A stretch of DNA of 64,000 bases, from assembly GCA_037693485.1 (NCBI GenBank), contig CM075344.1, forward strand, positions 96,755,001 through 96,819,000, written 5' to 3'. The translations under genes were made by a program, and so were the position numbers. Source of the DNA: Kitagawia praeruptora. Lineage: Eukaryota > Streptophyta > Magnoliopsida > Apiales > Apiaceae. A model generated the notes under the pieces. It was not told the origin of the DNA and did no database searches. It saw only the letters and a list, made by a program, of their open reading frames with translations. Positions 1 through 13,379 of this stretch are shown here, in pieces (the stretch's first letter is position 1; each line of letters begins with the position of its first letter).

Positions 1-1540
1 AAGCTCATGCAAAAGGAACGGGAAGAAAAGGCTGAAAAACGAAGAAATAATGCAGAAAAAATTCCATCAGATTGCAGCCGGGCAGTCTGCCCCAGATTTT
101 GGGCAGACTGCGCCAGAACTGATGTTTTATTGCAGATTGCGCTCGGGCAGACTGCTCAAATCTCGTGCAGGGTGCCCCAGAAGTCGCTGAAAAATTTACA
201 GTTTTGCCCTTTTTACGATTTTGGCCATATCTTGAGTTCTACAACTCCGTTTTGGGCGATCTTACTGTCCACGCGAAGCTAACGAGATTCTCTATCATTC
301 TAAAGTGGTTCAGAGGTCCAAATACAACTGGAACGGCCCAGAAATATTGAAGAAAAGTCAGCTACGAATTTTCCTTAAAAACCGAATCAGTTTAGGAAAC
401 GTATTATGTGCCGAGCTGCAGAAATTCAACTTTAACAAGGAAATTGCTATAATTCCTACTTCTAATAAGTATGGTAATTGCTCTGGGCGGCTAGAACATT
501 CCAGAATCAGATCTACACAGGGAATTTGCAATTCTATTCTCATTCAAGAACGGAAATTGCCAATCTTCTATTCCAACTCTAAAAAGGCAATTGCTTGGTG
601 GACAAGACTTCTAGAGCCTATATAAACACATCCAACCCTTGTAATTTGTATCATTATCATCATTAGGAGTAGAACCATTACATATCAATTACTTAGTTTT
701 ATTTGTATCTTTCATACTTTGTTTTTTATCATGGTTTCACTTGATCCCATGATGACGAGAGGTTCAATTATGAACTAATCATTGTCATGGGATTCTAACG
801 GATTTATTTATGGAGCTTTAGTATCTTGATTGCTTTAAAGATCTGTGTGTGATGTATATCTTGATATCCTCGTATGGTTATGCTTACTTGATAGATGCGT
901 CATGAACATCTAATTTGTTAATCTCTTGTGAAGCGAGAGTGGATCTTGAGATTTAGAACTTGCCATGCTAGCATAGGATAGGTTGATGTTTTAACATCAT
1001 GATTTGTGGCGTAAATAGAGATATTATGCTGCCCTATGTGATCAATGTGGATAACTTGTTCTTCAACTGTTATGTTTTCAAATTCTATAGAGATATAGGG
1101 TCTAAGCATAATTGGTGTCTATTCATCTTCTATCTCTTTTGTAGATGTATGTTTAGTTTGGTATTCGTATACTGAGAAGTAGCGTATACTTGTTTCGTGT
1201 TATTCGATTAGATATCATAACCATTGCATATAGTGATTAAAGGCGTCAGATCTAAGCGAAGTATTTAATGAAGTTAGGATTCCATGGTTTTTCTTGTAGA
1301 AGTAATTAGATTTCAATTCTTGCTAGTTAGTTAATTTGTAGTTTTGTTAATTTGCTTTTTAGTTATTTTAGATAGTTAAAACCCATATTTGTTATTTGTC
1401 TTAGCAGTGCATAATAACCATACACTGTTGCATAGGTGCGTTTACTGAATTAAAACCATAACCAGATCTCTGTGGGAACGAACTTGACTTATATCTGTAT
1501 TACTTGTGACCACGTACGCTTGCGTGATTTAGTGCAAACA
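1..1540 (+). repeat. 5' LTR of element A (partial)
   Basis: Identical in layout to 5632-7171 and ends in TGCAAACA just before the primer site. About 230 bp of the LTR start lie left of the window. It contains two GC-rich hairpin-like stretches (about 79-180) and a TATA box. Confidence 0.92.
619..626 (+). promoter_or_regulatory. TATA box of LTR A
   Basis: TATATAAA within GCCTATATAAACACATCC, the likely start of the retroelement transcript. The same site is at 6250-6257 in the 3' LTR, and the homologous site in element C is at 13834-13841. The core position is inferred from the motif only. Confidence 0.6.
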
Positions 1541-1546
1541 AGTTTT

Positions 1547-1566
1547 TGGCGCCACTGCCGGGGATC
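1547..1566 (+). other. Primer binding site of element A (tRNA-Asp type)
   Basis: TGGCGCCACTGCCGGGGATC starts six bases after the LTR end. It is complementary, with two mismatches, to the 3' end of plant tRNA-Asp(GUC), the primer typical of Athila elements. Confidence 0.8.
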
Positions 1567-1676
1567 ATCGATGTTTTATTTTTGGTTTATGTGCTTGTCA
1601 ATAGTGGTCGTTAGAGTTCAGTGACTCGGATTGTTTCTTATATATAGTTGTTTAGTTTTATGTGTTGCAGGTAGCA

Positions 1677-3538
1677 ATGGGAGAACCCGCTGCAACAGCG
1701 AAAGAATTGATGTATTATTCTCAACCAAAGATCAAGGACATCCAATTTAGCATTGTCAGGCCAGCTATTGCAGCTAATACTTTCAAAATCAAGCCTAGCA
1801 TAATTCAGATGGTGCAGAATTCGTTTCAGTTTGGGGGTGCTCCTACAGAGGATCCTAACATGCACATCCGGGACTTTATTGAGATCTGCGACACTTTCAA
1901 GATCAACGGGGTGTCAGAAGATGCTGTGAAATTGAGACTTTTCCATTCTCTTTGAGGGATAAAGCTAAGGGCTGGTTACACTCTCTACCACCTGGTTCCA
2001 TTTCTACATGGGAGGATCTTGCTCAGAAGTTTCTTACTAAATTCTTCCCTATGGCGAAAACTATAGCAATCAGGAACGCTATTACTCAATTTTCACAACA
2101 GTCTGAAGAATCTTTGTGCGAGGCTTGGGAGCGATATAAGGAGATGCTAAGGAAGTGTCCACATCATGGGATGCCTGATTGGATGGTGATTAACTGCTTT
2201 TATAATGGCTTGGGTGCACAGTCAAGACCCATGCTAGATGCAGCATCAGGTGGAGCTTTATGGACTAAGAGCTATGCGGAAGCTTATGAGCTAATTGAGA
2301 TGATGGCTGCGAATGAATACCAGAATCCAACTCAGAGATTATCACAAGGCAAATTAGCGTGAATTCTGGAAGTTAATACAGTCACAGCTCTAGCAGCTCA
2401 GCTAGAGGCACTTAATAAGAAATTGGATTTTATGTCAAAGCAAGGGGTGCCTCAAGTTGCTAGTGTTTGTGAGCTATGTGAGGGCGCACATGAGACGAGT
2501 CAATGTGCCATATCTTCTGAATCGGCACAGTTTGTGAGCAACTTCCAGCAACCTTCGCAACCAGCTCCAGCCACCTATCATCCCAATTTCGACTGGAGCA
2601 ACAATCAAGATTTTCAGCAGCAACAGTTTCATGGGGATGAAGGTCAATTTTTGAATGAAAAATCTGAAATGGATGAATTGAGGTTGATGGTTAAAAGTCA
2701 GGCGGTATCTCTCAAGACATTGGAGAATCAGATTGGGCAAATTGCAAGTGCCTTTCTCAACGGACCGCAGGGAGTTCTTCCTAGTGATACAGAGGTGAAT
2801 CCAGGAAAACAAGATGGCATGGAGCAGGTTAATGCCATAACACTCAGATCTGGAAAAGTCACGAAAGATCAGAATTCAGCAATTGAGGATGAAGAAGGAA
2901 TTCATAATCATGATCCTACAGAAAAAGAAGAACATTCTGTTTTGTCAGAACCTGTGGTGGTTAGTGATGAGGAGGAAGAGTGTGAGTCGCTAGGCTTGGC
3001 TGATCTCTGGGATTCTAAGGTGCTGGTTGATGAGGAGGTTTCATGGTCAAATCTTGAGGATAGTGCAATTGAGTCTTTTCTTGAGGAAGATGTTTTGATT
3101 GAGGGTAATGAGGATCTTCATGAGTTGTACATGAATTTTACTTCTGATGAGATGTTGGAGGAATTGAATGCTATTTGTTCTAAGCATGAAAGTCAACTTG
3201 AGGATTGTTCTTTTGATCCTAAGTCTGTGGTTAAGACTTCTGTTGGTGAACTACCCACCTCTGTTCCTAGTCCGTCTATCTCCATTCTTGATCAGTCTTT
3301 GGTAGAAAATCATCATGTTGAAGAAGCTTCCAAACTTGAGCTTAAACCACCAGATCAGCTGAGGTATGCATATTTGGGTCAATCATCTACTTTGCCTATT
3401 ATTATTATTGCTAACTTTGCAGGTAGTGGAGTGAACATTGTGGCTGATACCTTTGAAGAGAAAAGAAGGCTAAAACTTGTCATCGAGGATGTAGCTCCGG
3501 AAAAGATAATTAAATGGCCATATAGAGATACGGTGTAA
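1677..3538 (+). pseudogene. gag: gag of element A, broken, with a short remnant of the pol N-terminus
   Basis: The capsid protein gene of an Athila-type element. The first ATG in a good position is 1677. The frame shifts at about 1945-1952 (stop after FHSL, then RDKAKGWLHSLP in another frame). An in-frame TGA follows at 2360-2362, after which the frame stays open to 3538. The retrotransposon-gag domain spans about 1830-2340. A zinc knuckle with spacing C-x2-C-x3-H-x4-C lies at 2468-2506. An acidic linker follows (about 2930-3200). The end, RYAYLGQSSTLP (about 3362-3397), resembles the entry into Athila reverse transcriptase and is followed at once by the stop. This looks like the scar of an internal deletion that removed protease and pol. 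The identification rests on motif recognition. Confidence 0.82.
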
Positions 3539-4501
3539 GAATTTTCAAGTTTCGATTATTAGGTATGTTTGCTATCCCTCGTATTTACTTCCATTCAATG
3601 CGGACATTGAATATTTTAAGTGTGGGGGTGGTTTGGGGGATTAGTAGTTGTTGTATTATTTGTTCATGTAGGAATCATATTTTGCATGTTAGTAGTAAAT
3701 TATGCATTTATGTTCGTGTTATCTACGTTTGTTTCATATAGGACATTCTGTTTTTATGTTCGTATATCATGTGAGTTCATAATAGATTGCATTTGCACCC
3801 ATGCTTGATAGGAATTTTGTGTTGTTGATGCTTTTGATTGAGAAGTGATATGCTTTGTTCTTGTGCACACACATACACTAGTAAGTTGAAGCTAGTAGAC
3901 TTATTGAATGTTGTAAGTGATTAGAAGGACATGAATATGTGCAAGATGATTTAGTTTGCATGCTTTGAATACAAGTCGGTACGTTAGAGAGATTTTTTGC
4001 TTGGGATTGAGTATGTTTTTCCACCAAGTGAGCTTTTGAGCCATATTGCATATTAATTGCAATTTATTCGTTTGCTTGAGTGTCCACAGATTGTTTGCAT
4101 TGCTAGCAGTTGTTTGAGGTCTTTCTTGAAACGCATGACATTATTTGACGATTAAAATGATAAAGGCAATTAGGAATAACAGCATATTTTCCCATATTAC
4201 CATACCATCTTTACATGATCAATTAGTTAACCCGTTGAGCTTAATCCTATTTTTTCGGTGACATACCACATTACTTGCCTAGACCTTTTTCTTGTATTGG
4301 CCTTACATTAATTTGAACCCACATTGTCAAAGGCTAGTAGAGTGCTTAAGGGAGTAATAAGGTGTGTAAGGAGGGGTTTATTGTTGGTCTTACTTTTGGG
4401 GGAAATATTGAAAATTGGGTTTGTTTACTTGATAGTCGGCATGTGTAATAAAATTGTGGGATCATTGTTATTGTTTATATTATTGTTTTATTTAGCTCTC
4501 G

Positions 4502-4533
<32 letters not shown>

Positions 4534-5384
4534 AAAAAAAAAGAAAAAGAAAAAATATATATATATATATATATTATGAGAGCATGTTTGTGTTTGTTGT
4601 GATCCTATTTCAGTCGACTAGTCGAGTGTTTAATTGGAAGAAGAATAAAATTATGGGGGAGAAAATAGGGTGTTGTGTATGATTTATTAAGTTCCTACTA
4701 GCTTTTGACACTTCACCTGTTTTGGCTTATTTGACATACCTTGTCCCTAGCCCCGTTACAACCCAAATGAAGACCTTTTGATTATCGTCATTGATGTATG
4801 TTGTGCTAAGAGTTAGATTGATACCAAATGTCAAGCATGCTTATGATTTTGTTGGAATTGAGTGATACACTTACCCTTGTTTTTGAGTGAATATTCTTTT
4901 GTGAGTGGATTGTGAGTGTTTACTTGTTTTTGCGTATGAGATCCCGAGTTTTGTCTCAAAGATGTACTCTTGTAGGCTTAGCATGTTTACTAACTTATTC
5001 TTACATTTGACATAGACTTGTGAGAACTTACGCATATTCATTGAGTAGACTATGTGAATACTTGCACTTTCGACACCAAGACATCGCATTATTACTTTGA
5101 TTCTTAAGTTGATATGGCATGAGAGGATTTGAAGGTATGGTAGGATATTAGTACTAGATTATTTGCATTTTTCATGTTAGTTGCATTCATGCATTGCATT
5201 GCATTAGGTTAAATGGATTTTGTGGGTACATTCGCTATAGGCCCTCACGAGACCTTACTCGTCCACTAGGACTACCTAGGGGTTTAAAGGGCTTGTTGCA
5301 TATGCCAAATGCAACCGTGATCACCTACGGAAGTGGTACTAGTTAGTTAGTTTTTAATTATTTATGCTTGAGGACAAGCATCGG
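3539..5384 (+). other. Non-coding 3' part of element A
   Basis: No coding frame. It holds an internal polypurine-like tract near 3612-3640 (AAGTGTGGGGGTGG), a poly-A/G run with a TA microsatellite at about 4500-4574, and blocks shared with element C (3590-3800 with 16910-17130, and 5220-5400 with 18130-18327). Region 4000-5340 matches the reverse complement of element D around 44240-45300. A 72-codon antisense frame at 4871-5089 is conserved in D, but its substitutions look neutral. Confidence 0.7.
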
Positions 5385-5400
5385 TTTAAGTTTGGGGGTG
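5385..5400 (+). other. Polypurine tract of element A
   Basis: TTTAAGTTTGGGGGTG sits directly against the 3' LTR start. It is the presumed plus-strand priming site. Confidence 0.75.
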
Positions 5401-7171
5401 TGATAAGTGGATTTATATCTACTTGGAGCGTTCCATATCGGCTTAAATTGGTGTACTTGGACTCAAGTTTGTTGTAGTTTTGATGTGTTTTGCTTAATTG
5501 TGCAGGGTTGAAGAAATGTCGATTAAGGGTGAAGTTTCCGTCGTTTTGGAGATGATTTATGATATGGAATGAAGAATGGAGGCTAATTTCAGCTACCAAG
5601 AAGTATACAAGTCAAGAAGGATTAAAGACGGAAGCTCATGCAAAAGGAACGGGAAGAAAAGGCTGAAAAACGAAGAAATAATGCAGAAAAAATTCCATCA
5701 GATTGCAGCCGGGCAGTCTGCCCCAGATTTTGGGCAGACTGCGCCAGAACTGATGTTTTATTGCAGATTGCGCTCGGGCAGACTGCTCAAATCTCGTGCA
5801 GGGTGCCCCAGAAGTCGCTGAAAAATTTACAGTTTTGCCCTTTTTACGATTTTGGCCATATCTTGAGTTCTACAACTCCGTTTTGGGCGATCTTACTGTC
5901 CACGCGAAGCTAACGAGATTCTCTATCATTCTAAAGTGGTTCAGAGGTCCAAATACAACTGGAACGGCCCAGAAATATTGAAGAAAAGTCAGCTACGAAT
6001 TTTCCTTAAAAACCGAATCAGTTTAGGAAACGTATTATGTGCCGAGCTGCAGAAATTCAACTTTGACAAGGAAATTGCTATAATTCCTACTTCTAATAAG
6101 TATGGTAATTGCTCTGGGCGGCTAGAACATTCCAGAATCAGATCTACACAGGGAATTTGCAATTCTATTCTCATTCAAGAACGGAAATTGCCAATCTTCT
6201 ATTCCAACTCTAAAAAGGCAATTGCTTGGTGGACAAGACTTCTAGAGCCTATATAAACACATCCAACCCTTGTAATTTTTATCATTATCATCATTAGGAG
6301 TAGAACCATTACATATCAATTACTTAGTTTTATTTTTATCTTTCATACTTTGTTTTTTATCATGGTTTCACTTGATCCCATGATGACGAGAGATTCAATT
6401 ATGAACTAATCATTGTCATGGGATTCTAACGGATTTATTTATGGAGCTTTAGTATCTTGATTGCTTTAAAGATCTGTGTGTGATGTATATCTTGATATCC
6501 TCGTATGGTTATGCTTACTTGATAGATGCGTCATGAACATCTAATTTGTTAATCTCTTGTGAAGCGAGAGTGGATCTTGAGATTTAGAACTTGCCATGCT
6601 AGCATAGGATAGGTTGATGTTTTAACATCATGATTTGTGGCGTAAATAGAGATATTATGCTGCCCTATGTGATCAATGTGGATAACTTGTTCTTCAACTG
6701 TTATGTTTTCAAATTCTATAGAGATATAGGGTCTAAGCATAATTGGTGTCTATTCATCTTCTATCTCTTTTGTAGATGTATGTTTAGTTTGGTATTCGTA
6801 TACTGAGAAGTAGCGTATACTTGTTTCGTATTATTCGATTAGATATCATAACCATTGCATATAGTGATTAAAGGCGTCAGATCTAAGCGAAGTATTTAAT
6901 GAAGTTAGGATTCCATGGTTTTTATTGCAGAAGTAATTAGATTTCAATTCTTGCTAGTTAGTTAATTTGTAGTTTTGTTAATTTGCTTTTTAGTTATTTT
7001 AGATAGTTAAAACCCATATTTGTTATTTGTCTTAGCAGTGCATAATAACCATACACTGTTGCATAGGTGCGTTTACTGAATTAAAACCATAACCAGATCT
7101 CTGTGGGAACGAACTTGACTTATATCTGTATTACTTGTGAGCACGTACGCTTGCGTGATTTAGTGCAAACA
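5401..7171 (+). repeat. 3' LTR of element A
   Basis: 1771 bp, beginning TGATAAGTGG and ending TGCAAACA. Its last 1540 bp match window positions 1-1540 with 8 substitutions and no indels. Confidence 0.93.
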
Positions 7172-7712
7172 TTAAGCTTTCGATAAAAGATATTTGTTCT
7201 ATTAGCAATAATTTATTAAAATTTCTGTTTTACTATACACTTGCTGAGCTTTTCTTCCGCTCATATTTGCTGTTTAAATTCTAACTTTTCAGTAAGGTAG
7301 TTTGGCGAGACTTATTCGCACAGTTCGAGAAAGAGCAGTGACAGACGCTATTTCGAAGATGACTTGACTCAGGATGACTGGATCTAGAGTAAGATATATT
7401 TTATATAGTTGAACTTTAATAATTATTATTATGTATTAGATTAGCCGGCCTGGTATACTTCATGTCGAAGTTATACTAGTGCTTTAAGATTTGATCAAAT
7501 AGATTGTTGTAAAGAAGAAAGCTTTTATTTAATGGAATTTGGATTCTTGTTTCTAGCACTATAACCTAAAGATCTTGGATTGTTGGGGTCATGGATGTTA
7601 TATTTCAATTTTGGACTATTACAAGGAAAAGGTTTTATTAAACAGGTGATTTTATTTTGAGGATTTTTAGGTAACGACCAAATCTCCTGACCCCGGATTT
7701 GGGGGCGTTACA
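7172..7712 (+). repeat. 3'-terminal part of the 5' LTR of element B
   Basis: Matches 19975-20509 with about 14 substitutions and two 1-bp indels. It ends GGGCGTTACA immediately before a primer site. The upstream part of this LTR is separated by element A and lies outside the window. Confidence 0.85.
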
Positions 7713-7715
7713 GAA

Positions 7716-7727
7716 TGGTATCAGAGC
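7716..7727 (+). other. Primer binding site of element B (initiator Met tRNA)
   Basis: TGGTATCAGAGC, the standard plant initiator-tRNA primer complement, three bases after the LTR end CA. Confidence 0.85.
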
Positions 7728-10518
7728 AAGGTTATATATAGTTAACTAGAAATGAGAGTGTGTAGGAGTGTGTATAGCTAAGTAAGGAACGTTAGAACTC
7801 ATATAGAGTTCGTGTTGGACTATTGGATATAGTACCAATTAGTAAATTAAGATTTGAGTGGTCGCGTGAGATGGTTGCGCTAACCAGGATAAAACACTTT
7901 GTGACTGTTGATGTATACTACGAAAATTTCAGAGAGTAAGTCTTAAGCGGGTTGAGCAAGCACAAAGACAGAGGCAAGTTCATTCTATCCCTTATCTCCT
8001 GAAGAATTTATGAGATTTCTGTGAACATTATTGTTCTTAAGGATTTTATTGTTGTGGTGAAACTTTTGGTGAAAGTGTTGGTTACTTAAATATTTGCTTC
8101 AAATGTTGGATTGATCGAAGAATTAAATTAATTATAAATTCTTTTGCGAGGAAGATGACATTTAAAAATATTAATCGGTCTCATTGATCGGGACGATTCT
8201 TTAATATTGTTCGCCTGAAACTTGTTTTATTGCTTCGAGATCGCTAAATATTTATTCCTACCAGTTGGATTAATTTCTCAAATTCAACGACTTTTCTTGA
8301 CATCGGGTAATGGTTCATTGTTCGAACCACTTACTAAAATGGTAACAATTTATTTTATTTTAACTCTTCATAATCAAGTTATATTTCTTGAAGCGTCTAC
8401 TTTGCTAATATTGTTGAAGACTATTTGGTTGTTAATCATTGGCGATTTCGCTCATTTTGAATACCTTAAATTGTATTTCTTGATAAATATAGTTATACTC
8501 ATTAGTTCGAGATAACTACCTCCTTTGTCAAGGCGGATGATGCATTATTCGTATCATCGAATAAATTTTATTCTTGTCCTTAAGGTTAGTCCATTGTTCG
8601 GATTAGCAATGGAGTTTGAGAAAGCACTGACTGTGTGTCGTTCTTGACATCTAATTGCGGAATTTTAGCAGCTATATTGGTTTCAATAAGTTTTTACTCA
8701 GGAACTCTGGTGTGAACTGGTCAACATGGGTAATAACCCATGGTTTCGGCGAGGTATTATTATCCGAAAATGCGGATAATTATTTTGGCACTAATGTTGC
8801 CAGGGTTGAAAATGATAACCCATTTTATGCTAGCAAAGAGAAAATTTCGGTGGTACCACATCATAGCCCTGATCAGGCTAGGTGGGGTATCACAGGAGGA
8901 CGGTACTTGCGGCATGGTAGTTGATCGCACCATGGCGTTACCGAGAGGTGGAAGACCAGTAATCTTTTCTTAAATTTTGAGCTGCCAAATAAGTTGTTGA
9001 TTTTCTTGAAATTCTTGAAATTGTTGAGAAGTTCGTTTATGTTGTTCTTGTGGTTGAGACAATTTGAATTCCTTGATTTGTCAGAGATTTTGATAAACTT
9101 TTATATTCTCACAAATTTTGAGAAGTTGCTTATACGACATTCGTGATTGAATATTATATGAGTTTCCTATTTGTTCAAGCATTATCTTTCATCATTGTCG
9201 TGCTATAAAATTTCCTTGTATAAGATTTGGGATAGTGAACTTGCCGAACATTTTATGTGCTCATCCTTGGTTATTATTATAATGTTCTAATAGTCAAAGG
9301 CGAGAACAATGAGTCTTTTGAATAGAGGCAAGAAGAATGTTGTATTTGTTTTGGCTGTGATTGCATAATAAAGCTTTATGTGAACGGAGGCGTGATGACC
9401 AAGAAAGTTTCTAGGAATTAAAAGAGACTATTACGAGTCGAAATGACGTGATTACTTGATATGATTAGGCGGAATGGGACAGAACTTCTTGCGACTGGAG
9501 ATGTCTTTTGTGAAATCTTTAGTGATTATTACGAGTTGACGACGATGTAGGATATCGATAAACTTAGGACGTGGAGAAGAAGAGTTTAGATCGGATGACG
9601 AGGTAGCGAAGGAGCCAATAAAGAAGCCTACGTGGTAAGGAGCCGATACTGAAGGTTATCAAAGGCTTCATGGGGAACAATAAGTTGGAATGAACAGATA
9701 GACGTTATGTAGAACGATTTAGGATAAGGTTCGCCTTAGGTTTTTACGACAAGTGTTACGACGTTATTTGGTATCCCGACATATCGCTTGAGCATGAGTT
9801 CAATTCATCCGAAGATTCAGTTTCGGACGCGACAGTTAATTCAGGGTCGCATAAGCTAATTGGGCAACCAGAGCTACCAGTTTGGAAGATGCTACCTGTA
9901 GAACTTCATGTACCTTCTGGAATTCCTTTTTGCGACTTTAGTTACCTACCGAGCGTTATAGAGAGTACGAAAGGACTATAGAAAAGATGTGAATTACGAT
10001 TACTGGCATGTGTTGGGAGTAAGAGCGTGAGTATCTACTATCAGCCGTCGATCTTATTTAATTCTTCGTCATAGGAGATAAGTGTGGACGCGTATTTTAC
10101 CTCGTTTATTTCGAAAATAGGAGTTACGTATAAATGCTGTAAATTTTGTAATTAATTCGATTATTGTTACATGCTAGAGTGATAATGTGGAGCACCTAAA
10201 GTTGAGTATTTAGAGTTATGTTTCAAGAGTTAATTTTCGGGAACTCAGGATAGTGGAATTTAAATGAGTTTTATAAGTCGTAAGTTATTTATCGACAACG
10301 TATACTTGGGTTTATATATGTTAAATCGAGTTTTGATACTAGTAGAAGTTAAAGCTATTAGAGTATTGAGTATTAGAGTATTGAGGGACGGTGACTCAGA
10401 AGTTCAAGGTTTAAGTTCTAATGGAATGTTATGGCGCAGTATTTGCAATATATATATGAGATTAATTCGGAGGAACCCTAGAAATTTCTCTCGGTAGATT
10501 CCGAGGACGGAATCCTTT
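7728..10518 (+). other. Interior of element B, no coding sequence recognised
   Basis: About 2.8 kb with stops in all frames. The longest open stretch (8655-8924, 89 codons) resembles no gag or pol motif. I see no retroviral zinc knuckle, DD motif or integrase motif. Confidence 0.6.
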
Positions 10519-10530
10519 TAAGGGGGGTAG
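10519..10530 (+). other. Polypurine tract of element B
   Basis: TTAAGGGGGGTA just upstream of the LTR start TGTAACAACCC. Confidence 0.7.
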
Positions 10531-11221
10531 ACTGTAACAACCCGAAATTTTATGAATTATTATTATTATTTAAATATTTTATTGGTTTTACATAAGAAGA
10601 GGAATATGTTTGTGGATATTTTTGAGAAGGACAATTTTATATGTGATATCGTGTTTAAATGCTTATATGATGATTTATGTGAGCCGTGTAAATTTTATTT
10701 GCATTTTGATGATTAAAATATATTTAAATCATGCATTACTGATCTTCTGAGAATTTTATAAAATCGTTGGAGTTGATAAAAATCGCAAAATCTTTTGTGT
10801 TATTATCGTTATGGTATTATTTAGTTTTTAAAATTTTTGGGTGAATTAGTTTGGGTGTTTAAGTATTTTAAAATGATTTTTAAGAGTTTTATTATATTTA
10901 AAGGATCAAAATTTGTAAAATTCATATTTAATTCATTTTTTATCCTAAAAATATTTTGAAAATATGTGGGCGTTCGTAATTTTCTACTCTTTATTTTTAA
11001 AATGAAAAGTTTAATTTTTCCCCAATCTTCCCATTTAATTTCGAATCGAATTATTAAAGACTATTTATTGAGTTTTAAAATGGTTTTCAGCATTGTACAG
11101 TTATGCCCTGCCTTTTTATTAAGCACAAAGCCCAGCTCTTTCCTCCCCCAATACTCTTGGGCCGTGTCTTTCTCGAGAACTCTCGACAACTCTCCACACC
11201 TTTCTCAAATCTCTCGACCTT

Positions 11222-11243
11222 TCTCGGCTCTCCCCTCTCTCTC

Positions 11244-11281
<38 letters not shown>

Positions 11282-11283
11282 AG
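11222..11283 (+). repeat. (CT)n microsatellite
   Basis: Nearly uninterrupted CT repeats inside the 3' LTR of element B, followed by GTGTGT-rich DNA from 11355. Confidence 0.9.
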
Positions 11284-13374
11284 TCTCTCGGACTCTCACC
11301 CGATTTTCTTCCTGGAGAAACCCCTCCCTCCTCCTTTCTTCCTCTCGACTCGAACACGGTGTGTGTGCGTGTATACATGATGTGGGTGTGTATAATCGGA
11401 GTATGTGGGTGTGTATAAACACCGTGCGCGTGTGTGCGTATGTAACTGAGTGTGTGTGTCGTAATCGTTGGTGTTGAACTTTTGGGGATTTCAATTAAGG
11501 GTTTTAATTGGGGACTGATTTGGGTATGAATTACTGTGGATTGTATTAATAAGACTTGTATGTATGTTTTGGAGCTGTGGGTGTGGGTTCAGTGTTGCGA
11601 GTATCTGTGTTTCGAGTAAGGAAGGAACCGAGAGTAGTGTGTGGGCCTGCGGTTGTGCGTGTGTATGGGTGGCCTGGTTTGTGTTGTTGTCTGTGATTAT
11701 AGGCAGGGTGCGTGTTTATGGTGCAGGGCAGGTGTGTGCCCGTGAGAGTGAGGGTAGCAAAATGGTGGTGTGCGTGTGATCATGTTCGTGTGGGTATTTG
11801 GGTGTTCGAATGAATGGGTGAGTACTGGTATGGTATTTGACAGCAGTGTTTGGGTTCGTGAGGTTGTGGTTGAGCTTCGTTGTGATATCTGGATATGTGT
11901 GTATACTATTGTGATTGTGTTGGTGATTTGGGTTTAACGGCAGCATTTATTTTGTGTGCTGGTCCTGGTGTGGTATTGAAGTATGTGTTGGTGAAGGAAC
12001 AGGCTACAGGGGAGAGGGGAAGAAACCAGTGGTTTACATAGGTGCTGGTATGTATGTAGAGTGGAAAAGAGAGAACAAGGTCGCAGTGGTGATAATGTAC
12101 GGGATCGTTTGTTAATGACCGAAATCTGGTTATGGCGCATGTATTCGCCGAGGTTGTGATTTTGTTTTGGACTTTAAATTATTTAGTTATTGTCTTAGAT
12201 TAAAAGATGCAAATTATGATAGTATTGTTTTAAATTTCGTAGTTTAATTCAGGAATTCGATAGTTGGTAGAGTTATGATTTCAGTTATTTAAATTTGGGG
12301 AGTTGATTTTCGCAAAAAAATTTTGGGGAGTTGATAAGTAGTTTGAGTAGGTGATTATTGTTAGATTTAATTTGGTGAATTATGAGAATATCAGTTATAA
12401 TTTTCAGAGTATAAATTTTATGGATTTGTTGAATAGTAGAGGCATATTTTTGGGACTCAAAATTTAAGAACTCAACAAATGTTTGGGTTAAGTGATTCTA
12501 AAGTGGCCGATTATTATTGGTCGATATATTCTTGAGTTAAATTGATAATGTTAAGTTATATTTGAGGGAGAATTATATTTGGTTTAAGTATGTGGAGTTA
12601 TAGTTATATTTTAATAGTTTAAATTTAAGGTTTTGGCAAATGGTCGGAGTGGAGGTGGTTTAAAAATTATTATTGGTAAGTTGTATTTAGCTCTAGTATG
12701 TTGGTGAAAATTATAAAATTTGTGGACGTCGAAGTTGTCGGAGTTAAATAATTGTTTAAAAAATATTTAAGGTGTGTCTAATTGGTTTTATGGTTTATAT
12801 CATAAGATGTCGTTAGGGATAGACGTCGTTTTCTCTGAGTTATTGATTTGGATTGTCAAATTATTTTCATTTTTACGGGGAAATGAGTGTTGAATATTGA
12901 CTTAGGGTTGTCGGTGGAAATAAGTAGATATCAAATGAAGAAGGATGGAGATGGGTGGAGTATTGGTTGCGGATGTTAAATTCATTGTGAGGCATTTAAC
13001 ACGGGGAAACGTCAATGTTCAGAGGGGACATTTCCGATTGTTTTCTTCCAACAGCGAAATTGGTAAGCTTGGTTACTACGTTCGTTTTGAGTTTATAGAA
13101 TGTCAGTATCATCTTCTGAAGACTGAATTATCATAGTATGTTTGACTATAGAAGTTGGCGTGCGGGCTCGATATCGACAGATCAGACTCGTGGCAACTGC
13201 AAAAGCGTTAAACCAAAGGATGATCGAAATAGAAGATTGTGGTGCCGTAAGATAGAGGAATAAATAGTATTACTGCGACATTACGTAATAGCTAAGGACC
13301 AGAGGCAAGTATTACTATACCTCACTTATTTGTTCAAGTGAGTTGTTTCTTTAATTGTGATACAAATATTAATG

Positions 13375-13379
13375 AGTAT
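13375..13379 (+). other. Target site duplication of element C (AGTAT)
   Basis: AGTAT at 13375-13379 is repeated at 19709-19713, directly outside both LTRs of element C. Confidence 0.9.

Larger units (their letters stand above)
1..7171 (+). mobile_element. Element A: pol-less Athila-like Ty3/gypsy LTR retrotransposon (5' end cut by window)
   Basis: The layout is LTR, tRNA-Asp type primer site, broken gag, about 1.9 kb of non-coding sequence, polypurine tract, LTR. No reverse transcriptase, RNase H or integrase frame exists between gag and the 3' LTR. This makes it a non-autonomous, gag-only derivative. The two LTR copies align with a constant offset of 5631, no indels and 8 substitutions in 1540 bp. 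The element lies inside the 5' LTR of element B. The right flank begins TTAAG, which matches the uninterrupted B LTR near 19975, so TTAAG is the expected target duplication. The left flank is outside the window. Confidence 0.88.
10533..13379 (+). repeat. 3' LTR of element B, first part
   Basis: Starts TGTAACAACCC and is interrupted at 13379 by element C. It contains a CT microsatellite at about 11222-11283, followed by a GT-rich tract (11355-11800). The short frames over these tracts are composition artefacts. Confidence 0.78.

Noticed and set aside
4871..5089. 72-codon antisense frame conserved between element A (minus strand) and element D (plus strand, about 44446-44664)
   Set aside because: Counting codon differences by eye gives about 21 replacement and 7 silent changes, the ratio expected without selection. 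Conserved as DNA, not shown to be a protein.
11087..11494. Overlapping frames on both strands over 11.1-11.5 kb
   Set aside because: Produced by CT and GT microsatellites in the LTR of element B.
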